From Deinococcus ruber (lineage in GTDB: Bacteria; Deinococcota; Deinococci; Deinococcales; Deinococcaceae), in assembly GCF_014648095.1 (NCBI RefSeq), contig NZ_BMQL01000011.1, forward strand, positions 62,001 to 126,000: 64,000 nt of DNA, written 5' to 3'. The notes under the pieces were generated by a model, which was not told the origin of the DNA, made no database searches, and saw only the letters and a program-made list of their open reading frames with translations. This document shows positions 7,895 through 15,126 of the stretch, in pieces (the first letter of the stretch is position 1; each line of letters begins with the position of its first letter). Position numbers and translations under genes: made by a program.

Positions 7895-8776
7895 TCAGAG
7901 GAAAGGGGAGGCTTCAGTTGCAGCGTCCAGCGCGTGCAGCAGCTTCTGGTGGATTTTCTGGCTACAGAGGGTCCAGACCACTTCGAGGGTTGGGCTGGTG
8001 AGTCGCCGGAGGCGTTGGAGTTGCTGCTCGTTTGGTGATTGGCTGCTCAGCACCATGATCCGTTGATCGCGGGTGAAGCGGTAGGGGTACAGGTGGGTGG
8101 TGAGGGCCACTGTGGGCGGAATGAACTCGAAGGTGAGAGGATCAGGCGGCTCCAGGTCCGGATTGACATACGGGAGCAGGAGTTGCCGTGCCTGCGCTTC
8201 AGCATGCTGCTCATGGGTGATGCTGCGCTGCCTCAGCATGTCATCCAGGCTGCCTGGCAGCTCTCCTGCCGGTGTCAAGCTCGCAAGCGCCATCGCTTCA
8301 TGTTCAGACAACGGCGCAATGTAGCGGCTGGCCGGGTAACTGTAGTCAAAGAGGGTCTTCCAGGTGATCGGCGTGCAGACTTCCAGCGACAACACCGCCC
8401 GCTGTCCGGGCAAGTGCGGCGCAAGCGCCGCTTTGAGATCGCTCAGGCTCGACAGCGACATCAGCGGATCGGGCGTCAACAGCATGACCGTCTGGAGTTC
8501 AACCTTCCGGCTCAGCACCATGAACCGGGTGGCCTGATCGCGCGTGAGCAGGGTGGCGTCGACTGGACTGGCATCCGCAGGCGTCGGCAGGTACCGGCGG
8601 CCCTGGCGCTCGGCCAGCTGCGTCCACAGCGGATCGAGGTTCAGACCGGGTTGACTGGCAATGGCATTGAGGGCGCTGCCGCCGTTTTCCTGCTGGTACG
8701 CCTGAATGTCGTGGTAGAGCGCTGCGTGAATCAGTCCCGCGTCTCGGAGCAGTTGAACAGGGCCGTGTTCACTCAC
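7895..8776 (-). CDS. Stand-alone tandem MshEN-like (GspE/PilB N-terminal) domain protein
   Basis: A 293-aa product from a GTG at 8776 that overlaps the previous stop (GTGA), with GAGAGGTCC in front. Residues ~1-125 and ~175-285 each resemble the MshEN/T2SSE-N fold of PilB-type ATPases: an entry helix (VQLLRDAGLIHAALYHDIQA; GSLDDMLRQRSITHEQHA) and later strands (ATRFMVLSRKVELQTVMLLT; LYPYRFTRDQRIMVLSS). There is no Walker A, so it is not an ATPase. MshEN domains in other proteins bind c-di-GMP, but the RLG signature is not clear here. It sits inside the replication operon, an odd place for such a domain. The domain call is moderate and rests on pattern only. Confidence 0.5.
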   Translation of the reverse strand: MSEHGPVQLLRDAGLIHAALYHDIQAYQQENGGSALNAIASQPGLNLDPLWTQLAERQGRRYLPTPADASPVDATLLTRDQATRFMVLSRKVELQTVMLLTPDPLMSLSSLSDLKAALAPHLPGQRAVLSLEVCTPITWKTLFDYSYPASRYIAPLSEHEAMALASLTPAGELPGSLDDMLRQRSITHEQHAEAQARQLLLPYVNPDLEPPDPLTFEFIPPTVALTTHLYPYRFTRDQRIMVLSSQSPNEQQLQRLRRLTSPTLEVVWTLCSQKIHQKLLHALDAATEASPFL

Positions 8777-9756
8777 AGGACCTCTCTGCCTGCGTAGCCG
8801 AGTGCTGCAATGGCGCGGGCGTGCTTCATCAAGACGGGGTTGGGCTTCTCGCCGGTCTGCAGGCCCATCTTGCGTTTGGTGCACTGATCGATGATCGCAC
8901 GCATCACCGCGCCATTCAGATGGACATCGCGTTCATTTCTGGGTTTGACCATGTCGTCATACACGAATTTGACGGTGGGTTGGCTGGGATACACCACACA
9001 TCGTGACCCGGTTGGCATCTGCGTCAACGCTTCGCGGAGCGCCACCATTTCCGCTGTGATCAGGTCACCGAGGTCCTGCTCGCCGTGGATGTCGACATAG
9101 CCGTTTCGTAGGACGAGTTCGCTGGGTGTATGAACGACCCAGCCCCAGTAGTTGCGGACGCCGTCACTCACGGCCGCTGAGTAGATGTGTGCGTCCACTC
9201 CGATGGGTTGTTTCGGGACCTCACCGCGCTCGAAAAGACTCAGCACATCCTGCCACAGCGCCGTTTCACGCCCCGCTGGGGCCGAACGAATCAGTGAGTA
9301 GCGTTCGCGCTCGATGAAGGTGCGCAGTTCCTCGTCCTGGCGGTAGGTGCGGATGAGGTTGATCAGCGGCGCACTGTTGTGGTGCACGAAGATGGTGCGG
9401 TCTTTCTGCGCGAATTTGGCGATCTCGACCACGACCTGTCGCCAGATGTCCGGATGTTCGATGAACACACTGGTGAAGCGGGCGCTCGGCATGCCGTGCT
9501 GCCGGAATGTCCGGAAGAGCGTGAGTTGGCGCTGATCGAGATGCAGGTAGATGTGTTCGGTCGCCTGCCGTTTCTGGGTGTGGAGTGGCGGTGTCGACGC
9601 GAGCTGGGTGCCGCTGTCGGTGTCCGCGGGCGAACTGCCGAAGAGCGTCCGGACGTCCGGAGGACTGGGCTGCTGCTCGGGCGTGTCGACGCTCGGTGCG
9701 GGTGTGTGCGAGACGCTGGGGGCGCTTGAAGTTGAGGGCGTGACTGATGTGGTCAT
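8773..9756 (-). CDS. RNase-H-fold-like protein of the replication block
   Basis: A 327-aa product. The start MTTSVTPSTSSAPS at 9756 has CCAGGAGACTCT in front; the frame is open further upstream, to 9897. The first ~75 residues are S/T/P-rich linker. A helical domain follows (HIYLHLDQRQLTLFRTFRQ), then at ~200-325 a segment that resembles RNase HI: IGVDAHIYSAAVSDGVRN, NYWGWVVHTPSELVLRNG and DLITAEMVALREALTQM (first D and the helix E). The third acidic residue is not evident at CVVYPSQPTVKF, so it may be inactive. The last codon overlaps the next gene (GTGA). Its first 490 nt overlap the frame of the upstream gene. Confidence 0.55.
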   Translation of the reverse strand: MTTSVTPSTSSAPSVSHTPAPSVDTPEQQPSPPDVRTLFGSSPADTDSGTQLASTPPLHTQKRQATEHIYLHLDQRQLTLFRTFRQHGMPSARFTSVFIEHPDIWRQVVVEIAKFAQKDRTIFVHHNSAPLINLIRTYRQDEELRTFIERERYSLIRSAPAGRETALWQDVLSLFERGEVPKQPIGVDAHIYSAAVSDGVRNYWGWVVHTPSELVLRNGYVDIHGEQDLGDLITAEMVALREALTQMPTGSRCVVYPSQPTVKFVYDDMVKPRNERDVHLNGAVMRAIIDQCTKRKMGLQTGEKPNPVLMKHARAIAALGYAGREVL

Positions 9757-10567
9757 AGAGTCTCCTGGGGGCCTGGGTGGGTGCCGGGGCACTGGTTCCC
9801 TCTGGTACAGACACAGACACTGTCGGCGCGGGGCGAGGTGCGGGGCGGCGGGACGTGTGCTGCGGGCGTGGGGCCTGCCGCTGCGGGCGCACGGCACGTT
9901 CGGGCAGCTGTGAAGCAGGTGCTGGCCGCAGCAGGGTCGTGACGCCCTGAGCGAACTGGAACAGCTGCAGATGTCCGCAGCTGCGCTGACTCAGCAGGCC
10001 CTGTTCGGTTAGGTGCGCCAGGATCTCCTTGGTCGCCATGACGTCGAATTCCATCGCCTCAGCCACAGCCAGCGCGGTGACGGTGCCGTTGAAGGTGAGG
10101 GTGCCCTTCTTGTCCTTGCGGGGTGTCAGCAGGTGGGTGAGGTGCTGCCGCTGGTCGGTCGTGAGATGCCACATGCCCATGTCCCGCTGTGTGACCTGCA
10201 GGATCTGGGTATTGCCGTTCGTGGCGCGTTGCACCTGAAGCCGCTCACACAGGCTCTGGAGCAGACGAACTGGCAGGCGGAGTGCAGTAATCACCCGTGA
10301 AACAGAATTGTTGGTTCGCTGATCGTGGAGGTACGTCAGCAGATACTGCTCGTAATGGGCCCAGAATTTTGCCTCACGGCTGCTGAGCATGTGGTAATAC
10401 ACGCCCCGCACCACGGTCTGACCGCTCTCGCCGAGTTGCTTGAGGGCGGCGCGGACGTGTCTGACAGAAATTTTCAGGCGCGCTGCCAACTGGCTGGTGG
10501 TCAATCCCGCCTCCGGCGCCGTGAGTAAGGCGGCTTCTACCAGGTGGGTGGTGGAGACGGACGTCAT
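9266..10567 (-). CDS. Winged-helix DNA-binding protein; C-terminal third overlaps the next gene
   Basis: The 433-aa frame starts at ATG 10567 with AGGGTAACTGC in front. Residues ~5-60 form a winged helix (TTHLVEAALLTAPEAGLTTS, QLAARLKISVRHVRAALKQL). A second helical domain (HYEQYLLTYLHDQRTNNSVS, VITALRLPVRLLQSLCERLQ) and a further small winged helix near 160-205 follow, then a P/R/Q-rich linker. From about residue 270 (after 9756) the frame reads antisense-like R/H/P-rich sequence while the other frame encodes the RNase-H-like protein, so the useful protein probably ends near there. Either the long overlap is real, or the two frames join by a +1 shift in the C-rich linker. It is the first gene of the replication block. 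Confidence 0.6.
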   Translation of the reverse strand: MTSVSTTHLVEAALLTAPEAGLTTSQLAARLKISVRHVRAALKQLGESGQTVVRGVYYHMLSSREAKFWAHYEQYLLTYLHDQRTNNSVSRVITALRLPVRLLQSLCERLQVQRATNGNTQILQVTQRDMGMWHLTTDQRQHLTHLLTPRKDKKGTLTFNGTVTALAVAEAMEFDVMATKEILAHLTEQGLLSQRSCGHLQLFQFAQGVTTLLRPAPASQLPERAVRPQRQAPRPQHTSRRPAPRPAPTVSVSVPEGTSAPAPTQAPRRLYDHISHALNFKRPQRLAHTRTERRHARAAAQSSGRPDALRQFARGHRQRHPARVDTATPHPETAGDRTHLPASRSAPTHALPDIPAARHAERPLHQCVHRTSGHLATGRGRDRQIRAERPHHLRAPQQCAADQPHPHLPPGRGTAHLHRARTLLTDSFGPSGA

Positions 10568-10695
10568 GCAGTTACCCTGGCGTTTCTCATGTACAAAGTC
10601 ACTGACGATGGTTTTTTGTTGTCTCAGACGAAGTATTTCATCGATCTACTATTTTCTATTAAGGTGGTTTTTCTCTCATCTGTAAGTTTGGAGTC

Positions 10696-10725
10696 CCGTC
10701 AGATGAGAGTTTTCTCATCTGACGG
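10696..10725. promoter_or_regulatory. 13-bp perfect inverted repeat upstream of the replication block
   Basis: CCGTCAGATGAGA (10696-10708) and TCTCATCTGACGG (10713-10725) surround a 4-nt loop. GTAAGTTTGG occurs on both sides, at 10682 and 10734, and another TCTCATCTG lies at 10674. It lies ~130 nt upstream of the minus-strand start at 10567, in a 486-nt AT-rich gap (10568-11053) with no supported gene. A likely operator for the replication operon, possibly bound by its own winged-helix product. Confidence 0.5.
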
Positions 10726-11053
10726 AGTCTTTCGTAAGTTTGGCACCGTGAAAAGATGAGAGCGAGTTCCAGGGGAACGGAAGATCATGCACTTTCGTCA
10801 GGAGAAGACGGTCAATGACAGAAGTAATACCCCCATTGTCAGAGCCGGACTGATAAGATGAGGAGAAAAGTGAGAAAAAGATTAGTAAAACAGCCGTATA
10901 TAAAGAATATGAGCGCCATGTGATACTCATATTCCATGATCTAGCCTTTCTTAAACCGTTTCGAGCCCTAAAAAATAGCTTTATGAGAAGCACTACACCC
11001 AATGACTCGAAAAGTGTTCAAAGTACCGCAATGCCGCTCTCTATACTCTGCCC

Positions 11054-12370
11054 GTGGATCTTCCGCCTCCTCCCCGCACCGCCTGGCACGACACTTACCA
11101 GCGTCTCGTCTTCGATACACTCACATCCTCGCGTTACGTCCTGGATCAACAGGGTCAACAGGCAACTGTCACCCTCCCAGGTCTTTTCCCAAGCACTACC
11201 CTCGACATCGACGTGCCGGGCGATCATCTTCATCTGGTGAGTCGCGGGCACACCCTGCAGGTGACCAGTCAAGCTGGGCCGCTCCATGTCAACGTCATGA
11301 CCGTCCAGAGCGGAGGAAAGGCACGCCTCGCGGTTGATGTGTATCCAGCCTCTACCTGGCTACCCTATCAGCCGCCTGCAGGCGTTCCCTGTGCCCTGGG
11401 ACAAGGCGGGACGAACGTGAGCTATCAAGCACCCACGTTCGCCTCTGGCGAGATCGGCTTCTATCTGGCTCAGATTGACCCGCAGACCCTCAGTCCGATC
11501 AAGGTCATTCAGCACAATGCAGACGCGCTCTTTCCTCTAGCGAGCACCTTCAAGGCCATGACGCTGTGGGGTGCGCTGCGCGACGTGGATGCCGGACGAC
11601 TTACGCTCAACCAGATGTACGATGTCACCCTCCGGAACCGGAGTATCGAGGCGTATCAACCCGGCCCTCGTACTCTCCTGAATCTGCTCCAGCAGATGAT
11701 CAAGCGCAGCGAAAATACCGCGGCCGATATCGTTCAGGGTGCCGTCGGCGCCGAGCGACTGCAGCAACTGGTGACCTCACAGGGCAGCTGCAATACCACC
11801 GTTCGGATCAGCACCAAAGCGTGGTGGGCCGCGCAGGGTGGTCTGCTCCCGGATGTCTTCGGGACGTCCTTGCCGACCGGTGCTGCCGCCTACTTTGCTG
11901 CCCCCGATGCTGATCAGGCACAGACAGCCGCCCAGGCCATCCAGTCGGCCATGAATTTCACGCCGTCGCAGGTCGATGACAACCTCAATCGTTACTTCTC
12001 GAGCAGCCTTTACAGTCCGCAACTCGATGTGCAGCTTCAGAATCACAGCACGGCCCGAGAATGGGCCGCCTTAATCGCACGTCTGTACCTGAAAAACGGT
12101 TTGTCAGACAGCAGTCAGACACTCCTCCGTACCATCATGTCCAGTGGTTGTTGTACCAAACCGGGGCCTCAATACTGGGGAAGCAAAGCTGGAAGTGGCT
12201 GGAGACTCCTAACGATGAGCGGCCTTCTTCAAGTGAATGGCTCTTTTTATGTTTATTCTTACCTGAATCATGGGAGTGATATTATGGATACCGACCATTT
12301 AGAGGGCCAACTCCCACAGGTAAGCGCATACATTCTCAGTAGTATTCAGCGGTTACAGCCTAGGCCATAA
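11054..12370 (+). CDS. Class-A beta-lactamase-fold serine hydrolase
   Basis: A 438-aa frame starting at GTG 11054; the frame is closed upstream at 11003 and no good ribosome binding site is seen, so the start is uncertain. The N-terminal ~120 residues are beta-rich (QQATVTLPGLFPSTTLDIDV). The rest has the class-A serine hydrolase signature: FPLASTFKAM (SxxK), IKRSENTAADIV (SxN-like) and WGSKAGSGW (KTG-like). No signal peptide is evident, unusual for a penicillin-interacting enzyme, unless a start codon was missed. The stop shares one base with the next ATG (TAATG), so it is coupled to a STAND regulator gene, suggesting a sensor-regulator pair. Substrate unknown. Confidence 0.7.
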   Translation: MDLPPPPRTAWHDTYQRLVFDTLTSSRYVLDQQGQQATVTLPGLFPSTTLDIDVPGDHLHLVSRGHTLQVTSQAGPLHVNVMTVQSGGKARLAVDVYPASTWLPYQPPAGVPCALGQGGTNVSYQAPTFASGEIGFYLAQIDPQTLSPIKVIQHNADALFPLASTFKAMTLWGALRDVDAGRLTLNQMYDVTLRNRSIEAYQPGPRTLLNLLQQMIKRSENTAADIVQGAVGAERLQQLVTSQGSCNTTVRISTKAWWAAQGGLLPDVFGTSLPTGAAAYFAAPDADQAQTAAQAIQSAMNFTPSQVDDNLNRYFSSSLYSPQLDVQLQNHSTAREWAALIARLYLKNGLSDSSQTLLRTIMSSGCCTKPGPQYWGSKAGSGWRLLTMSGLLQVNGSFYVYSYLNHGSDIMDTDHLEGQLPQVSAYILSSIQRLQPRP

Positions 12371-15126
12371 TGATGCAGCGCACGGTCATGGTGCGGGCAC
12401 GCATTCTCGACGAGATACAGGCGTCTCCGCACCGCGTCGTCCTCATTTACGGCCCGCTCGCCTATGGCAAGTCGGTCGTGATGCGTCAACTCGCTGAAGT
12501 ACTGTCCGACCGTGTCCGGTGTATTGCGGAGAGTGGCATGTCCTCCGAGCAGATTCTGGCGAGCGTGACGAAAGCCGCCGGCGCTGAAACCCTCACGGCG
12601 ATCCCTCTTCCTCCCAGCGGCACGCTCACGGTCCTGATTGAGCAAGCGTATCTGCTCGATCAGGCGGTGATGGCCCAACTCCTGTCCCTCATGCTTCAGG
12701 GACCCAAACACCTGCACTGGGTCGTCGAACTGCGCTCCTTGCGGATTCCAGGGCTCCAGATGGTGATGGGGAGTCTGTTGATCGTCGGCCCGGAGGAACT
12801 GCGTTTTCAGGCAGATGAGTTGCTGGCATGGCAGCCACAACTTGCTGGACAGCTCAAGAAGCTGAGTGACGATTTCGGCGGCTGGCCGTTTGTGGCAGCC
12901 CATGCAACGCTCCCGATCTTCGATGAAGACGAGTTATTTCAGGATCTGATCGCGACGCTCCCACCAGATTTGCAGGGCGCGCTGCGCACCCTGCAGACAG
13001 GGGCAGATTGGGAAACCTTCAGTGCACGTCATCCTGCCTGGGTGGTGACGTTGCTGCAAGCTGGCTTGCCGGTCTTTGAGCAGCGGCGTGTCCTGGTCCC
13101 CCTTCCAGCCCTTCAGACATTCCTTCAGCAGTTGCCCCCTCAGACATACGGCTCGTTTGACCAGATGTACTTGGTCCTCCAGAGCACGTTCCATGAGAAA
13201 GGCGCCCTGGCGGTCGTACCGCTGCTGAGCGTGATCGAATGGGACACGCTGACCCGCGCTCAACGCCACCTGTTGATCACGCTCACTCAAGACATTCCGC
13301 TTTCGATTCTTCCGTCAGGTGTCCTCGACGGTCTAGCCTATACAGCCGCACAGTCTGGTCATTTGGAACGCGCCACCCAGATGGCACAGTGGCAGATCGA
13401 TCAGCGCCAGGCCACATTTGGCTCCTTTGAGGCACTGATGATTGTCGCTGAGCATCGCCAGAACACCTTTCCCCGGTACATGGAATATCTGCAGCGCTGT
13501 CAACAGCTGGCTCACACCACGCGTGACCACTTCAGAGTTCACATCCAGCAGGCCTACGCGCACCATATGAAGCAGGAAGCCAAGCAGATGCTGGTCAGCG
13601 TCCGGGAGGCGCGAAAGTACACGGAAGAACTGGTGCACAGGAAGGTGGTCTGTGAGCAGTTCGAAGTACTGGCCTATTCACAACTGTCGGATATGCAAGG
13701 GATCGAGCGGGCCTACAAGCGTGCGAGCGCGCTGATGGAATCCAGATCGACGCCTGAATTTCGAGATATGCAGAGCTGGGTTGCTGAAAGTTTCAAAGAC
13801 GCTGGCAGATACCGTGAGGGTCTCCGCATTCTGGATGAAGCGTATCCGGAAGTCGCGCCCGGTGACAGTTCGGCCAGTTCCGCGTTCGGCACGTTCAACC
13901 GCGCACTGCTGCACATGGAACTGGGAGAATACACGCAGGCGCTGATATACATGCAGCAGGCACGGGAACGGCTCGAGCGTGCGCAGCGAAAAATGTCGCT
14001 CATCATGCCGTTGACATTTACGGTGTGGCTCCTGTGGCGCACACATGCTGAGTTGGCGATCATCGAGCAGGCAGTGGACGAACTGCGCCGCAGTGTCGCG
14101 GAGTATTGGTCGTCTCCCTGGCAGGAGAGCGAAGCGGCCTCGTTTCTCCCAGTCGCTGAAGGGGTGCTGGCCATGGCGCAGCATCAACCACAGCGAGCAT
14201 TGGAGCATTTCTCAGCCGTTCGCACGAAGAATGCAGAGATGTATGACACAGTCCTGCTCGCATGGATCATGGTGTGCCAGCTCCATTACGATGCTGGAAG
14301 CTTAGAACGTGGTCATCTTGAACAGCTGCTGAGCTTCTCTCAAAGCCGCCTGACGGGCAACGACGCAGCGCTGGCGATGTATGGCGTGCGCCATCACCGC
14401 CAGCTGTTGGAGTTCTGTGCCGAGCAGGGTTGGGAGACCTCCCGGCTGCAGACAGCCCTCCTCCGGGGGTCTGTCCGCGTGCTTCAGCTGAATGAACTGC
14501 AAGTTGAAGAGAGTGTGTGGCAGGATGGCGGTTTGCTCAAACTCACGCCGTTCGAGCGCGTGACACTCGCGTATCTGTTTTCTCAGCAGCGCGCTGTTGC
14601 TGTGACACCTGAGCAGCTGAAACGTGACCTGTTCCAGGCATGGGGGCTGGGTACGATCAAATCACATCTGTCACACCTTCGCGCCAAACTACGTCGCGAC
14701 GCACCAGAGGTACTGCCGCTGTTGACAGGTCAGCGCCGATCGTCCCTGCAAGTTGCCGTGCAGAGTGATCTGTTGCCCAGTTCTCAGGAGCTGCCGTTGA
14801 GTGTTCATCTGCGGCATTTGCGGGCGCTCGACGCCTATGAGAAGCTGGAGGGCGAATGGATACGCGAAGTGCGGGAGAGGATTGCTCATCAGGCCCGCCA
14901 GGCAGTAACGCGCTTGCCATCCAGCCAGCAACTGCGCGGCCGACTGGAGTTACTGCTTCTGCTGCCGGACGATCCACAGGTGATGCAGTCATTACTGTCG
15001 CTGCCCAGTCCACCTGGTTGGCTGATTGATCTGCTGGAACGTCTGAATCAGAAACCAAAATATCGCACTGAGCTTCTGGCAGCCGCACTTGTGGATGCCG
15101 AGAAATTCAGCTATCAGCAACCTTGA
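12370..15126 (+). CDS. STAND-type ATPase/TPR transcriptional regulator with C-terminal winged helix (SARP/MalT-like)
   Basis: A 918-aa protein. Residues ~25-40 hold a Walker A (LIYGPLAYGKSVVMRQL) and ~88-95 a weak Walker B region. TPR-like helices fill ~330-700 (SFEALMIVAEHRQNTFPRYM, QLSDMQGIERAYKRASALME, FNRALLHMELGEYTQALIYM). Residues ~705-790 form an OmpR/SARP-type winged helix (GLLKLTPFERVTLAYLFSQ, GLGTIKSHLSHLRAKLRRD), followed by a helical BTAD-like tail. The family couples ligand or partner sensing to DNA binding. It is translationally coupled to the serine hydrolase before it and overlaps the convergent regulator by 20 nt at the 3' end. The target is unknown; the adjacent pilus genes are candidates. 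Confidence 0.75.
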   Translation: MMQRTVMVRARILDEIQASPHRVVLIYGPLAYGKSVVMRQLAEVLSDRVRCIAESGMSSEQILASVTKAAGAETLTAIPLPPSGTLTVLIEQAYLLDQAVMAQLLSLMLQGPKHLHWVVELRSLRIPGLQMVMGSLLIVGPEELRFQADELLAWQPQLAGQLKKLSDDFGGWPFVAAHATLPIFDEDELFQDLIATLPPDLQGALRTLQTGADWETFSARHPAWVVTLLQAGLPVFEQRRVLVPLPALQTFLQQLPPQTYGSFDQMYLVLQSTFHEKGALAVVPLLSVIEWDTLTRAQRHLLITLTQDIPLSILPSGVLDGLAYTAAQSGHLERATQMAQWQIDQRQATFGSFEALMIVAEHRQNTFPRYMEYLQRCQQLAHTTRDHFRVHIQQAYAHHMKQEAKQMLVSVREARKYTEELVHRKVVCEQFEVLAYSQLSDMQGIERAYKRASALMESRSTPEFRDMQSWVAESFKDAGRYREGLRILDEAYPEVAPGDSSASSAFGTFNRALLHMELGEYTQALIYMQQARERLERAQRKMSLIMPLTFTVWLLWRTHAELAIIEQAVDELRRSVAEYWSSPWQESEAASFLPVAEGVLAMAQHQPQRALEHFSAVRTKNAEMYDTVLLAWIMVCQLHYDAGSLERGHLEQLLSFSQSRLTGNDAALAMYGVRHHRQLLEFCAEQGWETSRLQTALLRGSVRVLQLNELQVEESVWQDGGLLKLTPFERVTLAYLFSQQRAVAVTPEQLKRDLFQAWGLGTIKSHLSHLRAKLRRDAPEVLPLLTGQRRSSLQVAVQSDLLPSSQELPLSVHLRHLRALDAYEKLEGEWIREVRERIAHQARQAVTRLPSSQQLRGRLELLLLLPDDPQVMQSLLSLPSPPGWLIDLLERLNQKPKYRTELLAAALVDAEKFSYQQP

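Noticed and set aside
10715..11002. 95-aa minus-strand frame with a hydrophobic stretch
   Set aside because: It overlaps the regulatory inverted repeat, has no ribosome binding site, and its hydrophobic run comes from AT-rich non-coding DNA.
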